Below, piece after piece: positions 16,924-26,756 of a DNA stretch of 64,000 bases (position 1 is the first letter of the stretch; every line of letters begins with the position of its first letter). A model generated the notes under the pieces. It worked only from the letters and a program-made list of their open reading frames with translations. It ran no database searches and was not told where the DNA came from. The DNA comes from Paenibacillus sp. Soil522. Lineage in GTDB: Bacteria > Bacillota > Bacilli > Paenibacillales > Paenibacillaceae. Made by a program: the position numbers and the translations under genes. The stretch is taken from NCBI RefSeq assembly GCF_001428245.1, contig NZ_LMRV01000110.1, forward strand, positions 150,229 through 214,228, read 5' to 3'.

Positions 16924-17619
16924 ATGAAGTTTGCGGTACTCGTATTTCCTGGCTCCAACTGTGATATCGATTGCTATAAAGCTGTCGAAGACACGATCGG
17001 CCAGTCGGTTGACTATGTATGGCATACAGCTACGGACTTGTCCGCATATGACGCGATTCTAGTTCCGGGAGGCTTCTCCTACGGCGACTACCTCCGCTGC
17101 GGCGCGATCGCGCAATTCGCAGCCGTTATGAGCGAAGTGCAAAAAGCGGCTGCAGCCGGCAAGTATATTTTGGGCATTTGCAACGGGTTCCAAATTTTGA
17201 CGGAAGCTGGCCTTCTGCCTGGCGCATTGATCCGCAACAACGGACTTAAATTCGTGTGCCAGCAGGAGCAGCTTGAAGTTGTGAACAGCAGCACAGCATT
17301 TACAAACCAATATTCGCAAGGCGAAATGATCAATATACCAATCGCTCACGGCGAAGGCAACTATTATTGCGACGACGCAACGCTTGCTGAGCTAAAAGCG
17401 AACAACCAAATCGTTTTCCGCTATGCGGGCGACACGAATCCGAACGGTTCCGTAGAGAACATCGCGGGGATTAGCAACAAAGCGGGTAACGTAGTAGGAA
17501 TGATGCCGCATCCGGAGCGCGCGATCGATCAATTGCTCGGCTCGGAAGACGGCAAACGTATGTTTACATCGATTTTGAATGCATGGAGGGAACAACATGG
17601 CGCAGCAGTTAACGGCTAA
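16924..17619 (+). CDS. purQ: FGAM synthase glutaminase subunit PurQ
   Basis: A 231-aa class I glutamine amidotransferase supplying ammonia to PurL. Seen are VLVFPGSNCDID, PGGFSYGDYLRCG, the nucleophile elbow GICNGFQ, and the C-terminal MMPHPERA with the catalytic histidine and glutamate. The ATG at 16924 follows GGAGGG from the end of purS; a frame from 16903 would run into purS and is rejected. It overlaps purL by 23 bases. Confidence 0.95.
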   Translation: MKFAVLVFPGSNCDIDCYKAVEDTIGQSVDYVWHTATDLSAYDAILVPGGFSYGDYLRCGAIAQFAAVMSEVQKAAAAGKYILGICNGFQILTEAGLLPGALIRNNGLKFVCQQEQLEVVNSSTAFTNQYSQGEMINIPIAHGEGNYYCDDATLAELKANNQIVFRYAGDTNPNGSVENIAGISNKAGNVVGMMPHPERAIDQLLGSEDGKRMFTSILNAWREQHGAAVNG

Positions 17620-19840
17620 GGAACCGACGGCAGAGCAAATTGCCGAGCAAAAGATTTACAGCCAGTTTGGCGTATCCGATTACGAATATGAGCTGATTTG
17701 CGGCTTCCTGGGCCGTCAGCCTAACTACACAGAGATTGGCGTATTCAGCGTCATGTGGTCAGAGCATTGCTCTTACAAAAACTCCAAGCCGATCCTGAAG
17801 AAATTCCCGATTACAGGACCTCGCGTTCTGATGGGGCCGGGCGAAGGCGCGGGCATCGTCGATATCGGCGACAACCAAGCGGTTGTATTCAAAATCGAAT
17901 CGCATAACCATCCATCTGCGGTTGAGCCTTTCCAAGGCGCTGCTACTGGCGTGGGCGGCATCATTCGCGACATTTTCTCCATGGGCGCCCGTCCAATCGC
18001 TTTGCTGAACAGCTTGCGCTTCGGTCGTCTTGAGAATGAACGCGTCAAATATTTGTTCGAGCATGTCGTAAGCGGCATTGCAGGCTACGGTAACTGTATC
18101 GGAATTCCGACGGTAGCAGGCGAAGTCATGTTCGACGAAAGCTACGAGGGCAATCCGCTCGTTAACGCGATGTGTGTCGGTCTTATTGATCATGATAAAA
18201 TTCAGCGAGGTGTCGCTAAAGGTGTAGGCAACCCGGTATTTTACGTAGGTCCTGCAACCGGCCGCGACGGTATTCACGGCGCTACCTTCGCTTCCGTTGA
18301 GCTTTCCGAGGAATCCGAAGAGAAGCGTACGGCGGTACAGGTCGGCGATCCGTTCATGGAGAAGCTTGTTATGGAAGCGACTCTTGAGCTTATCGATTCC
18401 GGCATCGTGCTTGGCATTCAAGATATGGGAGCGGCGGGTCTTACTTGCTCCAGCGCAGAGATGGCTTCCAAAGCAGGTAACGGCCTGGAGCTTTACCTCG
18501 ATGAGGTGCCGCAGCGCGAAACAGGCATGACGCCTTATGAAATGATGCTTTCCGAGTCGCAAGAGCGTATGCTCTTCGTCGTAGAGCCGCAGCATGAAGC
18601 GCAGGCGAAAGAAATTTTCGACCGATGGGGCATTATTTGCGCCAAAGTAGGTAAAGTAACGGATGACGGACGTCTTCGCTTGTTCCATCAAGGGCAAGAG
18701 GTTGCCGATATGCCGGTTAAAGCGCTCGTTGACGAGTGTCCTGTATACGACAAGCCTTCGCAAGAGCCGTCTTACTACAGCGAAAATGCAGCGGTAGACA
18801 CAGCGGCGTACGACGAAGTAACCGATCTGACTGGCGCTCTGGAGAAGGTTTTGGCTTCCCCGACGGTTGCCAGCAAAGAGTGGGTTTACAATCAGTATGA
18901 TTACATGGTCCGTACATCGACAGCCGTTCAACCGGGCTCAGATGCGGCAGTCGTGACGATTCGCGGCACGCGCAAGGCGCTTGCGATGACGACGGACTGT
19001 AACGGCCGTTACGTATATCTTGATCCTGAAGTAGGCGGACGAATTGCAGTTGCGGAAGCTGCACGTAACATCGTTTGCTCGGGCGCAGAGCCGCTTGCCG
19101 TAACGGATAACCTGAACTTTGGTAATCCGGAGAAACCGGAAGTATTCTGGCAGCTTGAGAAGTCGGCTGACGGCATGTCCGAAGCTTGCGTGATTTTGAA
19201 TACCCCGGTTATCGGCGGTAATGTGAGCTTGTACAACGAAAATGCGAAGGGTGCAATTTACCCGACGCCGGTTATCGGTATGGTTGGTCTCGTACACGAC
19301 ATCGATCACATTACAACACAAGGCTTTAAAGCAGAAGGCGACGTTATTATTCTCGTTGGCGAGACGAAAGCGGAGCTTGGCGGAAGCGAGCTGCAATACG
19401 TATTGCAAGGAGCTGCTGCCGGCCGTCCTCCTGAGATTGACCTGGCTACAGAGAAGAAGGTTCTTGATGCTGTGCTTGGCGCTATTCAAAAAGGTCTCGT
19501 AGCATCGGCGCATGACTTGTCCGAGGGCGGTATCGCGGTTGCTGTCGCAGAATCCTGCATCAGCGGACGTCTTGGCGCAGAAGTCGCTTTAACTTCTGAT
19601 CTGCGCGCTGATCACCTCTTGTTCAGCGAATCGCAATCCCGTATCTTGCTGTCGGCTAAACCGGAGCAAGCGGCAGCGTTGCAAGCATGGCTTACAGAGC
19701 AAGGCGTTGTTCATGCTCAAATCGGTAATGTTAAAGGCAGCAGCCTGACCATAAGCGTAAATGGAAAATCCGGCATTCAGGCGCCGGTACAACAACTGGA
19801 GAAGGTCTGGAAGGATGCGATTCCATGTCTGATGAAATAA
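17597..19840 (+). CDS. purL: FGAM synthase large subunit PurL
   Basis: A 747-aa synthetase that converts FGAR to FGAM with ATP and PurQ-derived ammonia. It is the small (Gram-positive) PurL that requires PurS and PurQ. Marks include VFSVMWSEHCSYKNSKP, GVGGIIRDIFSMGARP, IQDMGAAGLTCSSAEM, ALNFGNPEKPE-type NLNFGNPEKPEVFW and ASAHDLSEGGIAVA. The ATG at 17597 follows GGAGGG inside the end of purQ. It overlaps purF by 16 bases. Confidence 0.95.
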   Translation: MAQQLTAKEPTAEQIAEQKIYSQFGVSDYEYELICGFLGRQPNYTEIGVFSVMWSEHCSYKNSKPILKKFPITGPRVLMGPGEGAGIVDIGDNQAVVFKIESHNHPSAVEPFQGAATGVGGIIRDIFSMGARPIALLNSLRFGRLENERVKYLFEHVVSGIAGYGNCIGIPTVAGEVMFDESYEGNPLVNAMCVGLIDHDKIQRGVAKGVGNPVFYVGPATGRDGIHGATFASVELSEESEEKRTAVQVGDPFMEKLVMEATLELIDSGIVLGIQDMGAAGLTCSSAEMASKAGNGLELYLDEVPQRETGMTPYEMMLSESQERMLFVVEPQHEAQAKEIFDRWGIICAKVGKVTDDGRLRLFHQGQEVADMPVKALVDECPVYDKPSQEPSYYSENAAVDTAAYDEVTDLTGALEKVLASPTVASKEWVYNQYDYMVRTSTAVQPGSDAAVVTIRGTRKALAMTTDCNGRYVYLDPEVGGRIAVAEAARNIVCSGAEPLAVTDNLNFGNPEKPEVFWQLEKSADGMSEACVILNTPVIGGNVSLYNENAKGAIYPTPVIGMVGLVHDIDHITTQGFKAEGDVIILVGETKAELGGSELQYVLQGAAAGRPPEIDLATEKKVLDAVLGAIQKGLVASAHDLSEGGIAVAVAESCISGRLGAEVALTSDLRADHLLFSESQSRILLSAKPEQAAALQAWLTEQGVVHAQIGNVKGSSLTISVNGKSGIQAPVQQLEKVWKDAIPCLMK

Positions 19841-21306
19841 GACAGGAGCCTTTGCTGTGGACGGGAAATCACTATAACGAAGGCATTGGCCGTGACGATA
19901 TTTTTGATAAACTGCGTGAAGAATGCGGCGTGTTCGGGGTATTCAATCTCCCCGAAGCGTCCAACATTTCCTATTATGGTCTTCATGCGCTTCAGCATCG
20001 CGGTGAAGAAAGCGCGGGAATCTGTACGGTTGATACGAAGAACGGCAACAAGTTTGCGTATCACCGCGGCATGGGTCTCGTGAAAGAAGTGTTTGATAAG
20101 GATAAGCTCGACATTTTGGCCGGCGACCGTTCCATCGGTCACGTTCGTTACTCGACAGCAGGGGAGAGCAAGCTTGCAAACGCGCAGCCGCTCATTTTCC
20201 GCTACCGTGACGGTGACCTTGCGGTTGCTACGAACGGCAATATCGTAAACGCTCCTGAAATTCGAAATGAGCTGGAGATGTCGGGCTCGATCTTCCAAAC
20301 GTCCAGCGACACGGAAGTAATCGCGCATCTCATCGCACGCTCGCCGAAGGATTTCGAGACGGCTGCCAAGGAAGCTTTGCAGCGTATTATCGGCGGTTTT
20401 GCATTCCTTATTATGACGAATGACAAGCTGCTCGTTGCGTCTGATCCGCACGGCTTGCGTCCGCTCGTAATGGGCCGCATCGGAGACGGCTACGTATTCT
20501 CATCCGAATCCTGTGCGTTCGAGACGATCGGCGCGGTATATGAGCGCGACGTTCAACCGGGAGAGCTCCTTATTTTGGACGCAAACGGCATGCGTGTGGA
20601 TCAATACGCCAAAGTGGAACGCCGCGCGACCTGCGCGATGGAATATATTTATTTTGCCCGCCCGGACAGTGATATTAATGGCACTAACATTCATATGGCG
20701 CGCAAACGGATGGGGCGTCAGCTTGCGTCGGAATCATTCGTTGATGCCGATATTGTAACGGGTGTTCCCGATTCGAGTATTTCGGCAGCGATCGGTTATG
20801 CGGAGCAAACCGGAATTCCGTACGAGCTTGGCTTGATCAAAAACAAGTATACCGGCCGGACGTTCATCCAGCCTTCTCAAGAGCTTCGCGAGAAGGGCGT
20901 AAAAATGAAGCTGTCCGCCGTTCGTAAAGTGGTAGAAGGCAAGCGCGTCGTCATGATCGATGATTCGATCGTACGCGGCACGACGTCGCTTCGTATCGTT
21001 AACCTGCTTCGTGAAGCGGGAGCGACTGAGGTGCATGTGCGGATTACATCGCCGCCTTTCAAAAACCCTTGCTACTACGGCATAGATACGCCAGACCGTA
21101 AGGAGCTCATCGCTTCTTACCGTACTGTCGAAGAAATACGGAAACAAATCAATGCGGATTCTTTATCTTTTTTAAGCAACGAAGGTTTTGTTGATTCGGT
21201 TGGCGGCAATGACGGTGCGTATAATCGCGGCATGTGTTTAGCTTGCTTCGATAACGATTACCCAACGCCGGTTAATGAAGAATCGGATAAGAGCTGCAGC
21301 TGTTAA
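19825..21306 (+). CDS. purF: Amidophosphoribosyltransferase
   Basis: A 493-aa enzyme making phosphoribosylamine from PRPP and glutamine, the first committed purine step. The nucleophile is C34 in EECGVFGVF, so a propeptide of 33 residues must be cleaved, compared with 11 in B. subtilis. The four cysteines expected for the Bacillus-type 4Fe-4S cluster are present (ATCAMEY, KNPCYYG, MCLACFDN). The PRPP loop is VVMIDDSIVRGTTS. GAAGGA lies 9 bases before the ATG inside purL, supporting the long leader. Confidence 0.95.
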   Translation: MSDEIRQEPLLWTGNHYNEGIGRDDIFDKLREECGVFGVFNLPEASNISYYGLHALQHRGEESAGICTVDTKNGNKFAYHRGMGLVKEVFDKDKLDILAGDRSIGHVRYSTAGESKLANAQPLIFRYRDGDLAVATNGNIVNAPEIRNELEMSGSIFQTSSDTEVIAHLIARSPKDFETAAKEALQRIIGGFAFLIMTNDKLLVASDPHGLRPLVMGRIGDGYVFSSESCAFETIGAVYERDVQPGELLILDANGMRVDQYAKVERRATCAMEYIYFARPDSDINGTNIHMARKRMGRQLASESFVDADIVTGVPDSSISAAIGYAEQTGIPYELGLIKNKYTGRTFIQPSQELREKGVKMKLSAVRKVVEGKRVVMIDDSIVRGTTSLRIVNLLREAGATEVHVRITSPPFKNPCYYGIDTPDRKELIASYRTVEEIRKQINADSLSFLSNEGFVDSVGGNDGAYNRGMCLACFDNDYPTPVNEESDKSCSC

Positions 21307-21370
21307 CAGCATAAATGATTAACCTTATGGAGCGATTGCTGCTCTAAATTAGTTAAGGAGTTGACCGAGA

Positions 21371-22414
21371 GTGTCAGAAGCGTACAAAAAAGCCGGCGTC
21401 GATATCGCGGCAGGCAACGAAGCGGTTGAACGGATGAAGAAGCACGTAAAGCGGACTTACCGTCCAGAGGTGCTGGCAGAGCTTGGCGGCTTTGGCGGAC
21501 TGTTCAGCCTAAACAAGGACAAGTACGATGAGCCTGTGCTCGTGTCTGGAACGGACGGCGTCGGAACAAAGCTGAAGCTTGCTTTTGCAATGGACAAGCA
21601 TGACACGATCGGCATTGATGCCGTTGCAATGTGCGTGAACGATATCATCGTGCAAGGCGCGGAGCCATTGTTCTTTCTCGATTACTTGGCATGCGACAAA
21701 GTTGTGCCTGAGAAAATCGAAGCCATCGTCAAAGGTATTGCGGAAGGCTGCGTACAAGCAGGCTGTTCCTTAATCGGCGGCGAGACGGCTGAAATGCCGG
21801 GCATGTATCAAGGCGGAGAATACGATATTGCAGGCTTTACGGTTGGTATTGTGGATAAGAAAAAAATGATTGACGGTTCCACCATCGCAGCTGGCGACGC
21901 TGTAATCGGCTTTGCTTCGAGCGGTATTCACAGCAACGGCTTCTCGCTCGTTCGCCGCTTGCTGCTGGAGGAAGCCGGCTACTCGCTTGATCAAGAGCTT
22001 GAAGAGCTTGGCGGCGCGAAGCTTGGCGACGTATTGATCGAACCAACGCGCATCTATGTGAAATCGGCGCTTAAGCTGATCGAGCAAGTGGAAGTGAAAG
22101 GCATGGCGCATATTACGGGCGGCGGCTTTATCGAAAACATTCCGCGGGTTCTTCCTGACGGCGTAAACGTTGACGTGGAATATGGCTCTTGGCCGATTTT
22201 GCCGATCTTCGAGCTGATGCAAAATAAAGGCGGCATTACGAATCGTGACATGTTCACGACTTTCAATATGGGCATTGGACTAGTTGTTGTTGTTCCGGCT
22301 GATCAAGCAAATGAGGCGCTTCGCGTTGCAGCAGAGCTTGGTGAGCAGGCTTACCGTATCGGAACGGTTACGGAAGGAAGCCGCATCGTGACATTTACGG
22401 GAGCGGACGTATAA
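21371..22414 (+). CDS. purM: Phosphoribosylformylglycinamidine cyclo-ligase
   Basis: A 347-aa AIR synthetase closing the imidazole ring. Seen are VSGTDGVGTKLKLAF, GIDAVAMCVNDI, GGETAEMPGMY and ITGGGFIENIPRVL. Translation starts at GTG with AAGGAG about 10 bases upstream. The stop overlaps the purN start by 1 base (TAATG). SelD in this window belongs to the same structural superfamily. Confidence 0.95.
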   Translation: MSEAYKKAGVDIAAGNEAVERMKKHVKRTYRPEVLAELGGFGGLFSLNKDKYDEPVLVSGTDGVGTKLKLAFAMDKHDTIGIDAVAMCVNDIIVQGAEPLFFLDYLACDKVVPEKIEAIVKGIAEGCVQAGCSLIGGETAEMPGMYQGGEYDIAGFTVGIVDKKKMIDGSTIAAGDAVIGFASSGIHSNGFSLVRRLLLEEAGYSLDQELEELGGAKLGDVLIEPTRIYVKSALKLIEQVEVKGMAHITGGGFIENIPRVLPDGVNVDVEYGSWPILPIFELMQNKGGITNRDMFTTFNMGIGLVVVVPADQANEALRVAAELGEQAYRIGTVTEGSRIVTFTGADV

Positions 22415-23025
22415 TGGGAGCACTTCGCATCGCTGTTTTCGCTTCGGGACAAGGTACGAACTTCCAAGCGATTGTGGATGCGGTGCAGGAGGGGAAGCTC
22501 GATGTAACCATCGAGCTTCTTGTTTGTGACAAGCCTGCCGCTCCGGTTGTGGAGCGCGCCCGGAAGGCCGGCGTGGACACGTTCCTGTTCACGCCGAAGG
22601 AGTATCCGTCCCGCGAAGCTTACGAGACGGAAATAATTGACGAACTGCAGCGCCGGGGCGTAGAGCTGATCGTGCTTGCAGGCTATATGCGCATTATTAC
22701 GTCGGTGCTCGTTGAGCCGTTTTACGGCAGGATGATTAATATTCATCCGTCGCTGCTGCCGGCATTTCCCGGCGTGAACGCCACCTTGCAAGCGCTGGCG
22801 TACGGCGTTAAGCTGACCGGCGTCACGGTGCATTATGTGGACGGCGGTATGGACAGCGGGCCGATTATCGCGCAGCGCGCTGTTGAAGTAGCGGACGAGG
22901 ATACGGAAGACTCGCTCGCAGTGCGTATCCACGTAACCGAGCAAGCGCTGCTGCCGGCCGTCATCCAGCAAATCGCGCAGGGCCGCGTCTCACTGAGTGA
23001 ACGCCATGTGACAATAAGCCGCTAG
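22414..23025 (+). CDS. purN: Phosphoribosylglycinamide formyltransferase
   Basis: A 203-aa enzyme transferring formyl from 10-formyl-THF to GAR. Seen are VFASGQGTNFQAIVD, LAGYMRIIT, the catalytic IHPSLLPAFPG and HYVDGGMDSGPII with the essential aspartate. It overlaps purM by 1 base. A tandem-repeat spacer of more than 500 bases follows before purH. Confidence 0.95.
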   Translation: MGALRIAVFASGQGTNFQAIVDAVQEGKLDVTIELLVCDKPAAPVVERARKAGVDTFLFTPKEYPSREAYETEIIDELQRRGVELIVLAGYMRIITSVLVEPFYGRMINIHPSLLPAFPGVNATLQALAYGVKLTGVTVHYVDGGMDSGPIIAQRAVEVADEDTEDSLAVRIHVTEQALLPAVIQQIAQGRVSLSERHVTISR

Positions 23026-23039
23026 TCAACGTTACTGTA

Positions 23040-23448
23040 TTTTCGCCGAAACGGTGGATTCAGCAGCAAACGGCGGGGATCGCAGCAGAAAAGAGAAAGA
23101 AACTTTCTCTATTCGCCCTAAATGTGCCCGGAAGCGGCGAATAAGGCAAAAAAGTTGCTCTATTCTCGCCGAAACGTTGGATTTAGCAGCAAACGGCGGG
23201 GAACGCAGCAGAATAGAGAAAGAAATTTTCTCTAATCGCCCCAAATGGGCTTAGTAGCGGCAAATAAGGCGAAAAAGTTACTCTATTCTCGCCGAAACGG
23301 TGGATTTAGCAGCAAATGGCGGGGAACGCAGCAGAATAGAGAAAGAAATTTTCGCTATTCGCCCCAAATGGGCTTAGTAGCGGTGAATAAGGTAAAAAAG
23401 TTACTCTATTCTCGCCGAAACGGTGGATTTAGCAGCAAACGGCGGGGA
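23040..23448. repeat. 123-bp tandem repeat between purN and purH (3 copies plus part)
   Basis: Unit starts marked by CGCCGAAACG lie at 23044, 23167, 23290 and 23413, each 123 bases apart; the fourth copy stops near 23448. Each unit holds an inverted motif of 21 bases like TAGAGAAAGAAATTTTCTCT(A) at 23091, 23214 and 23337, and a CTCTATTCTCGCC block. Copies 2 and 3 are nearly identical and copy 1 is more diverged. Open frames across it (123 is a multiple of 3) are products of the repeat. The same motif recurs inverted near 45 kb. Confidence 0.9.
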
Positions 23449-23588
23449 CTACCAAGACGGTGTTCCCATCGTGCATGCAGATGGTTGAGTTATAAAGTGC
23501 AGAAGGTTGAGCTAGCATAGGTTTGAACTTTAGAGTTCAGATGATTGAACGATAAATGGATTGGTCAATTAGATGAGGAGGTATTTGC

Positions 23589-25136
23589 GTGGCTATTCGC
23601 AGAGCGTTAATTAGTGTTTCCGATAAATCGGGAATCGTGGAATTTTCCAGAGAATTAGCAAACCAAGGTGTGCAAATCATTTCGACGGGCGGTACGTTCA
23701 GCCTGCTGCAAAAGGAAGGCGTACCGGTTATCGGTATTTCCGACGTAACGGGCTTTCCGGAAATTTTGGATGGACGCGTTAAGACGCTTCACCCGGCCGT
23801 ACATAGCGGATTGCTTGCGGTACGCGACGATGAAGAGCATCAGAAAGCAATGAAGGAGCTTGGTCTAGACTATATTGACCTTGTTATCGTCAACCTTTAT
23901 CCGTTTAAAGAAACGATCGCGAAGCCGGATGTATCATACGAGGATGCAATCGAAAACATCGATATCGGCGGGCCAACCATGCTTCGCTCGGCTGCTAAAA
24001 ACCACGCATTCGTAACGGTTGTTGTTGATGCCGGCGACTATGGCACCATTCTTGAAGAAGTGAAGGCTCAGGGCGATACGACTCTTGAAACGCGTAAACG
24101 TCTGGCTGCAAAAGTATTCCGCCATACTGCGGCTTACGATTCCCTGATCTCGGATTATCTCTCCAAGCAAATGGGCGAGCCGCTGCCTGAGACTTACACG
24201 GTCACTTACGAGAAAGTACAGGATCTTCGTTACGGCGAAAACCCGCATCAAAAGGCTGCTTTCTACAGCAAGCCGCTTGCCGGAGCAGGCAGCGTTACTA
24301 CGGCTGAACAGCTGCACGGCAAGGAGCTTTCTTACAACAATATTAGTGACGCAAACGCATCGCTCGCGATTTTGAAAGAATTCGACGAGCCGGCTGTCGT
24401 TGCAGTTAAGCATATGAACCCGTGCGGTGTAGGTATCGGCACAACGATTCACGAGGCTTACCAAAAAGCGTACGCGGCAGATCCAACCTCAATCTTCGGC
24501 GGTATCGTCGCGGCTAACCGTACGATTGGCGCAGATACGGCTGAGCTGCTTGGCGGCATTTTCCTCGAAATCATCATTGCCCCTGACTTCACGCCGGAGG
24601 CGCTTGAGATTTTGACAAAGAAGAAAAACATTCGTTTGCTGAAGCTGGGCGAGCAATCCGCAGCCGGCGAGCGCAAGCCGGAATGGCTTGTAACGTCGGT
24701 TGACGGCGGCATGCTTGTACAAGAGAGCGACGTTCACAGCGTAACGGAAGCGGATCTGCAGTTTGTAACAGATCGTAAACCGACAGCGGAAGAGCTTAAG
24801 CAGCTCCTATTCGGCTGGAAGGTCGTTAAGCACGTTAAATCCAACGCGATTCTGCTTGCGAAGGACGATATGACGATCGGTGTTGGCGCCGGTCAAATGA
24901 ACCGCGTAGGCGCGGCTCGCATTGCGATTGAGCAAGCGGGCGAAGCGGCTAAAGGCGCGGCGCTTGCTTCCGATGCGTTTTTCCCGATGGGCGACACGGT
25001 AGAGCTTGCGGCTAAAGCAGGCATTACCGCGATCATCCAACCAGGCGGCTCGATCAAGGACGAAGAGTCGATCGCTGCTGCGAACGCGAACAACATTGCT
25101 ATGGTGTTCACTAGCGTACGTCACTTTAAGCACTAG
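23589..25136 (+). CDS. purH: Bifunctional AICAR transformylase / IMP cyclohydrolase
   Basis: A 515-aa enzyme for the last two steps to IMP. The N-terminal MGS-like cyclohydrolase has SVSDKSGIVEF, ISTGGT and DGRVKTLHPAVHSG; the C-terminal transformylase has RYGENPHQKAAFY and the catalytic KHMNPCGVG. It begins with GTG, preceded by GAGGAGG at 7 bases. The repeat-filled spacer upstream could hold a promoter or processing site. Confidence 0.95.
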   Translation: MAIRRALISVSDKSGIVEFSRELANQGVQIISTGGTFSLLQKEGVPVIGISDVTGFPEILDGRVKTLHPAVHSGLLAVRDDEEHQKAMKELGLDYIDLVIVNLYPFKETIAKPDVSYEDAIENIDIGGPTMLRSAAKNHAFVTVVVDAGDYGTILEEVKAQGDTTLETRKRLAAKVFRHTAAYDSLISDYLSKQMGEPLPETYTVTYEKVQDLRYGENPHQKAAFYSKPLAGAGSVTTAEQLHGKELSYNNISDANASLAILKEFDEPAVVAVKHMNPCGVGIGTTIHEAYQKAYAADPTSIFGGIVAANRTIGADTAELLGGIFLEIIIAPDFTPEALEILTKKKNIRLLKLGEQSAAGERKPEWLVTSVDGGMLVQESDVHSVTEADLQFVTDRKPTAEELKQLLFGWKVVKHVKSNAILLAKDDMTIGVGAGQMNRVGAARIAIEQAGEAAKGAALASDAFFPMGDTVELAAKAGITAIIQPGGSIKDEESIAAANANNIAMVFTSVRHFKH

Positions 25137-25225
25137 AATATGAGCAGCCGCAATTTAACGGGCATAGAGCTGGCGGAGACTGCGGCCGCACCGGTTTCAT
25201 ATAGTCATTTAGGGGGTTAAAGGAT

Positions 25226-26491
25226 ATGCGTATTTTGGTAGTAGGCGGCGGCGGACGCGAGCATGCAATCGTCTGGTCGCTTAAGAAGAGCGAAAAGGTA
25301 AAAGAAATTTTTTGCGCGCCAGGCAATGCCGGAATTGCGCAGCTTGCTGAATGCGTGCCGATTGCGGTCAGTGAGTTCGATGAACTGATCCGTTTTGCAA
25401 AGGAAGCATCGGTCGATCTCGTTTTCGTAGGTCCGGATGATCCGCTTGCGGATGGAATCGTAGATGCGTTCGAAGCAGCCGGCATCCAGGCGTACGGTCC
25501 CCGCAAAAATGCGGCGGAAATCGAGGGCAGCAAAATTTTCATGAAAAATTTGCTGAAGAAATACGACATTCCGACCGCGAAATACGAAACGTTCACCGAT
25601 TATGAAGCAGCTTCCGCGTACCTGCGCGAGCAATCCGCGCCTATCGTTATTAAGGCTGACGGCTTGGCGGCAGGCAAAGGAGTTACGGTTGCTGCGACGC
25701 TGGAGGAAGCGGAGCAGGCACTGCGCGAAATGATGGTCGATAAAGTGTTCGGCCAAGCGGGCAGCCAAATCGTAATCGAGGAATGCTTAGTCGGACAAGA
25801 AATGTCGATTCTCGCATTCGTTGACGGGGAGACCGTTCGCGCAATGGTTCCCGCACAGGATCATAAACCGATCTTCGACGGCGACAAGGGCCCGAATACG
25901 GGCGGTATGGGCACATACACGCCGCTGCCGCATATCGATCAAGCGATCATTGATGAATCGATCCAGAACATCATTATTCCTACCGCAAAAGCAATGGTCA
26001 GCGAAGGCCGCCCGTTCCGCGGCGTTCTGTTTGCGGGCCTTATGATTACAAAAGACGGTCCGAAGACGATTGAGTTTAATGCGCGCATGGGAGATCCGGA
26101 AACACAGGTCGTATTGCCGCGTTTGCAAACGGACCTGGTCGACATCGTGCTCGCATCGCTCGGCGGCAACCTGGATCAGCTGGACATTCAGTGGAGCGAC
26201 GAAGCGGCGGTATGCGTCGTAGTCGCATCGGAAGGCTATCCGGCATCGTATCCGAAGGGCCGCGTCATTACCGGGCTGGCTGAAGCAGAAGCGCAAGGCG
26301 CGCTTGTGTTCCATGCAGGCACAGCCGAGAAGGACGGGCAATTCGTAACGAATGGCGGACGCGTGCTTGGTATCGTCGGCCGCGGCCGCGACATCGCGGA
26401 AGCCCGCGCACGAGCATATGAAGCGGTGAGCGTCATTGATTTTGAAGGAAAACAAAACCGTACGGATATTGCGGCTAAAGCGCTCGTATAA
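25226..26491 (+). CDS. purD: Phosphoribosylamine-glycine ligase
   Basis: A 421-aa ATP-grasp enzyme making GAR. Seen are LVVGGGGREHAIVW, VFVGPDDPLADG, IVIKADGLAAGKGVTVA, GPNTGGMGTY and FNARMGDPETQVVLPRL. AGGGGG lies 9 bases before the ATG. It is the last gene of the operon; a strong terminator follows. In B. subtilis, yerB and yerC come shortly after purD, whereas here about 19 kb separates them. Confidence 0.95.
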   Translation: MRILVVGGGGREHAIVWSLKKSEKVKEIFCAPGNAGIAQLAECVPIAVSEFDELIRFAKEASVDLVFVGPDDPLADGIVDAFEAAGIQAYGPRKNAAEIEGSKIFMKNLLKKYDIPTAKYETFTDYEAASAYLREQSAPIVIKADGLAAGKGVTVAATLEEAEQALREMMVDKVFGQAGSQIVIEECLVGQEMSILAFVDGETVRAMVPAQDHKPIFDGDKGPNTGGMGTYTPLPHIDQAIIDESIQNIIIPTAKAMVSEGRPFRGVLFAGLMITKDGPKTIEFNARMGDPETQVVLPRLQTDLVDIVLASLGGNLDQLDIQWSDEAAVCVVVASEGYPASYPKGRVITGLAEAEAQGALVFHAGTAEKDGQFVTNGGRVLGIVGRGRDIAEARARAYEAVSVIDFEGKQNRTDIAAKALV

Positions 26492-26530
26492 GCTCGTCTT
26501 AAGCAGAAGCCGCTAGTCAGTCAGCTTGAA

Positions 26531-26592
26531 AACCGTAAGCTGCCCGCTTCCATTACCGCCTCTGCGGTAGCGGAAGCGGGCGGTTTTTTTTT
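26531..26592 (+). terminator. Terminator of the purine operon
   Basis: CCCGCTTCC (26543-26551) pairs with GGAAGCGGG (26572-26580), with an inner ACCG/CGGT stem and an outer AACCG/CGGTT, followed by about ten T. A very strong rho-independent terminator. Confidence 0.95.
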
Positions 26593-26756
26593 TACCTCAG
26601 AACGCTATTCCGTATTCCTGGAGCCTTTTAATTAGTCCAAATAACGAAAACGAAGGTCGTGAGAACAAAAGCGGCCCAATCTTATTACAAGTATAATGAA
26701 GGGAATGGCAATAGTAAGGATAATGCGCGAATTTGCATGAAGGAGACGAGCGAAAC

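Noticed and set aside
17759..18931. 390-codon minus-strand frame opposite purL
   Set aside because: Shadow of purL; no family features and no ribosome site.
23054..23520. Chain of small open frames in the purN-purH spacer
   Set aside because: The 123-bp unit is a multiple of three, so frames stay open by repetition; no ribosome sites were seen.
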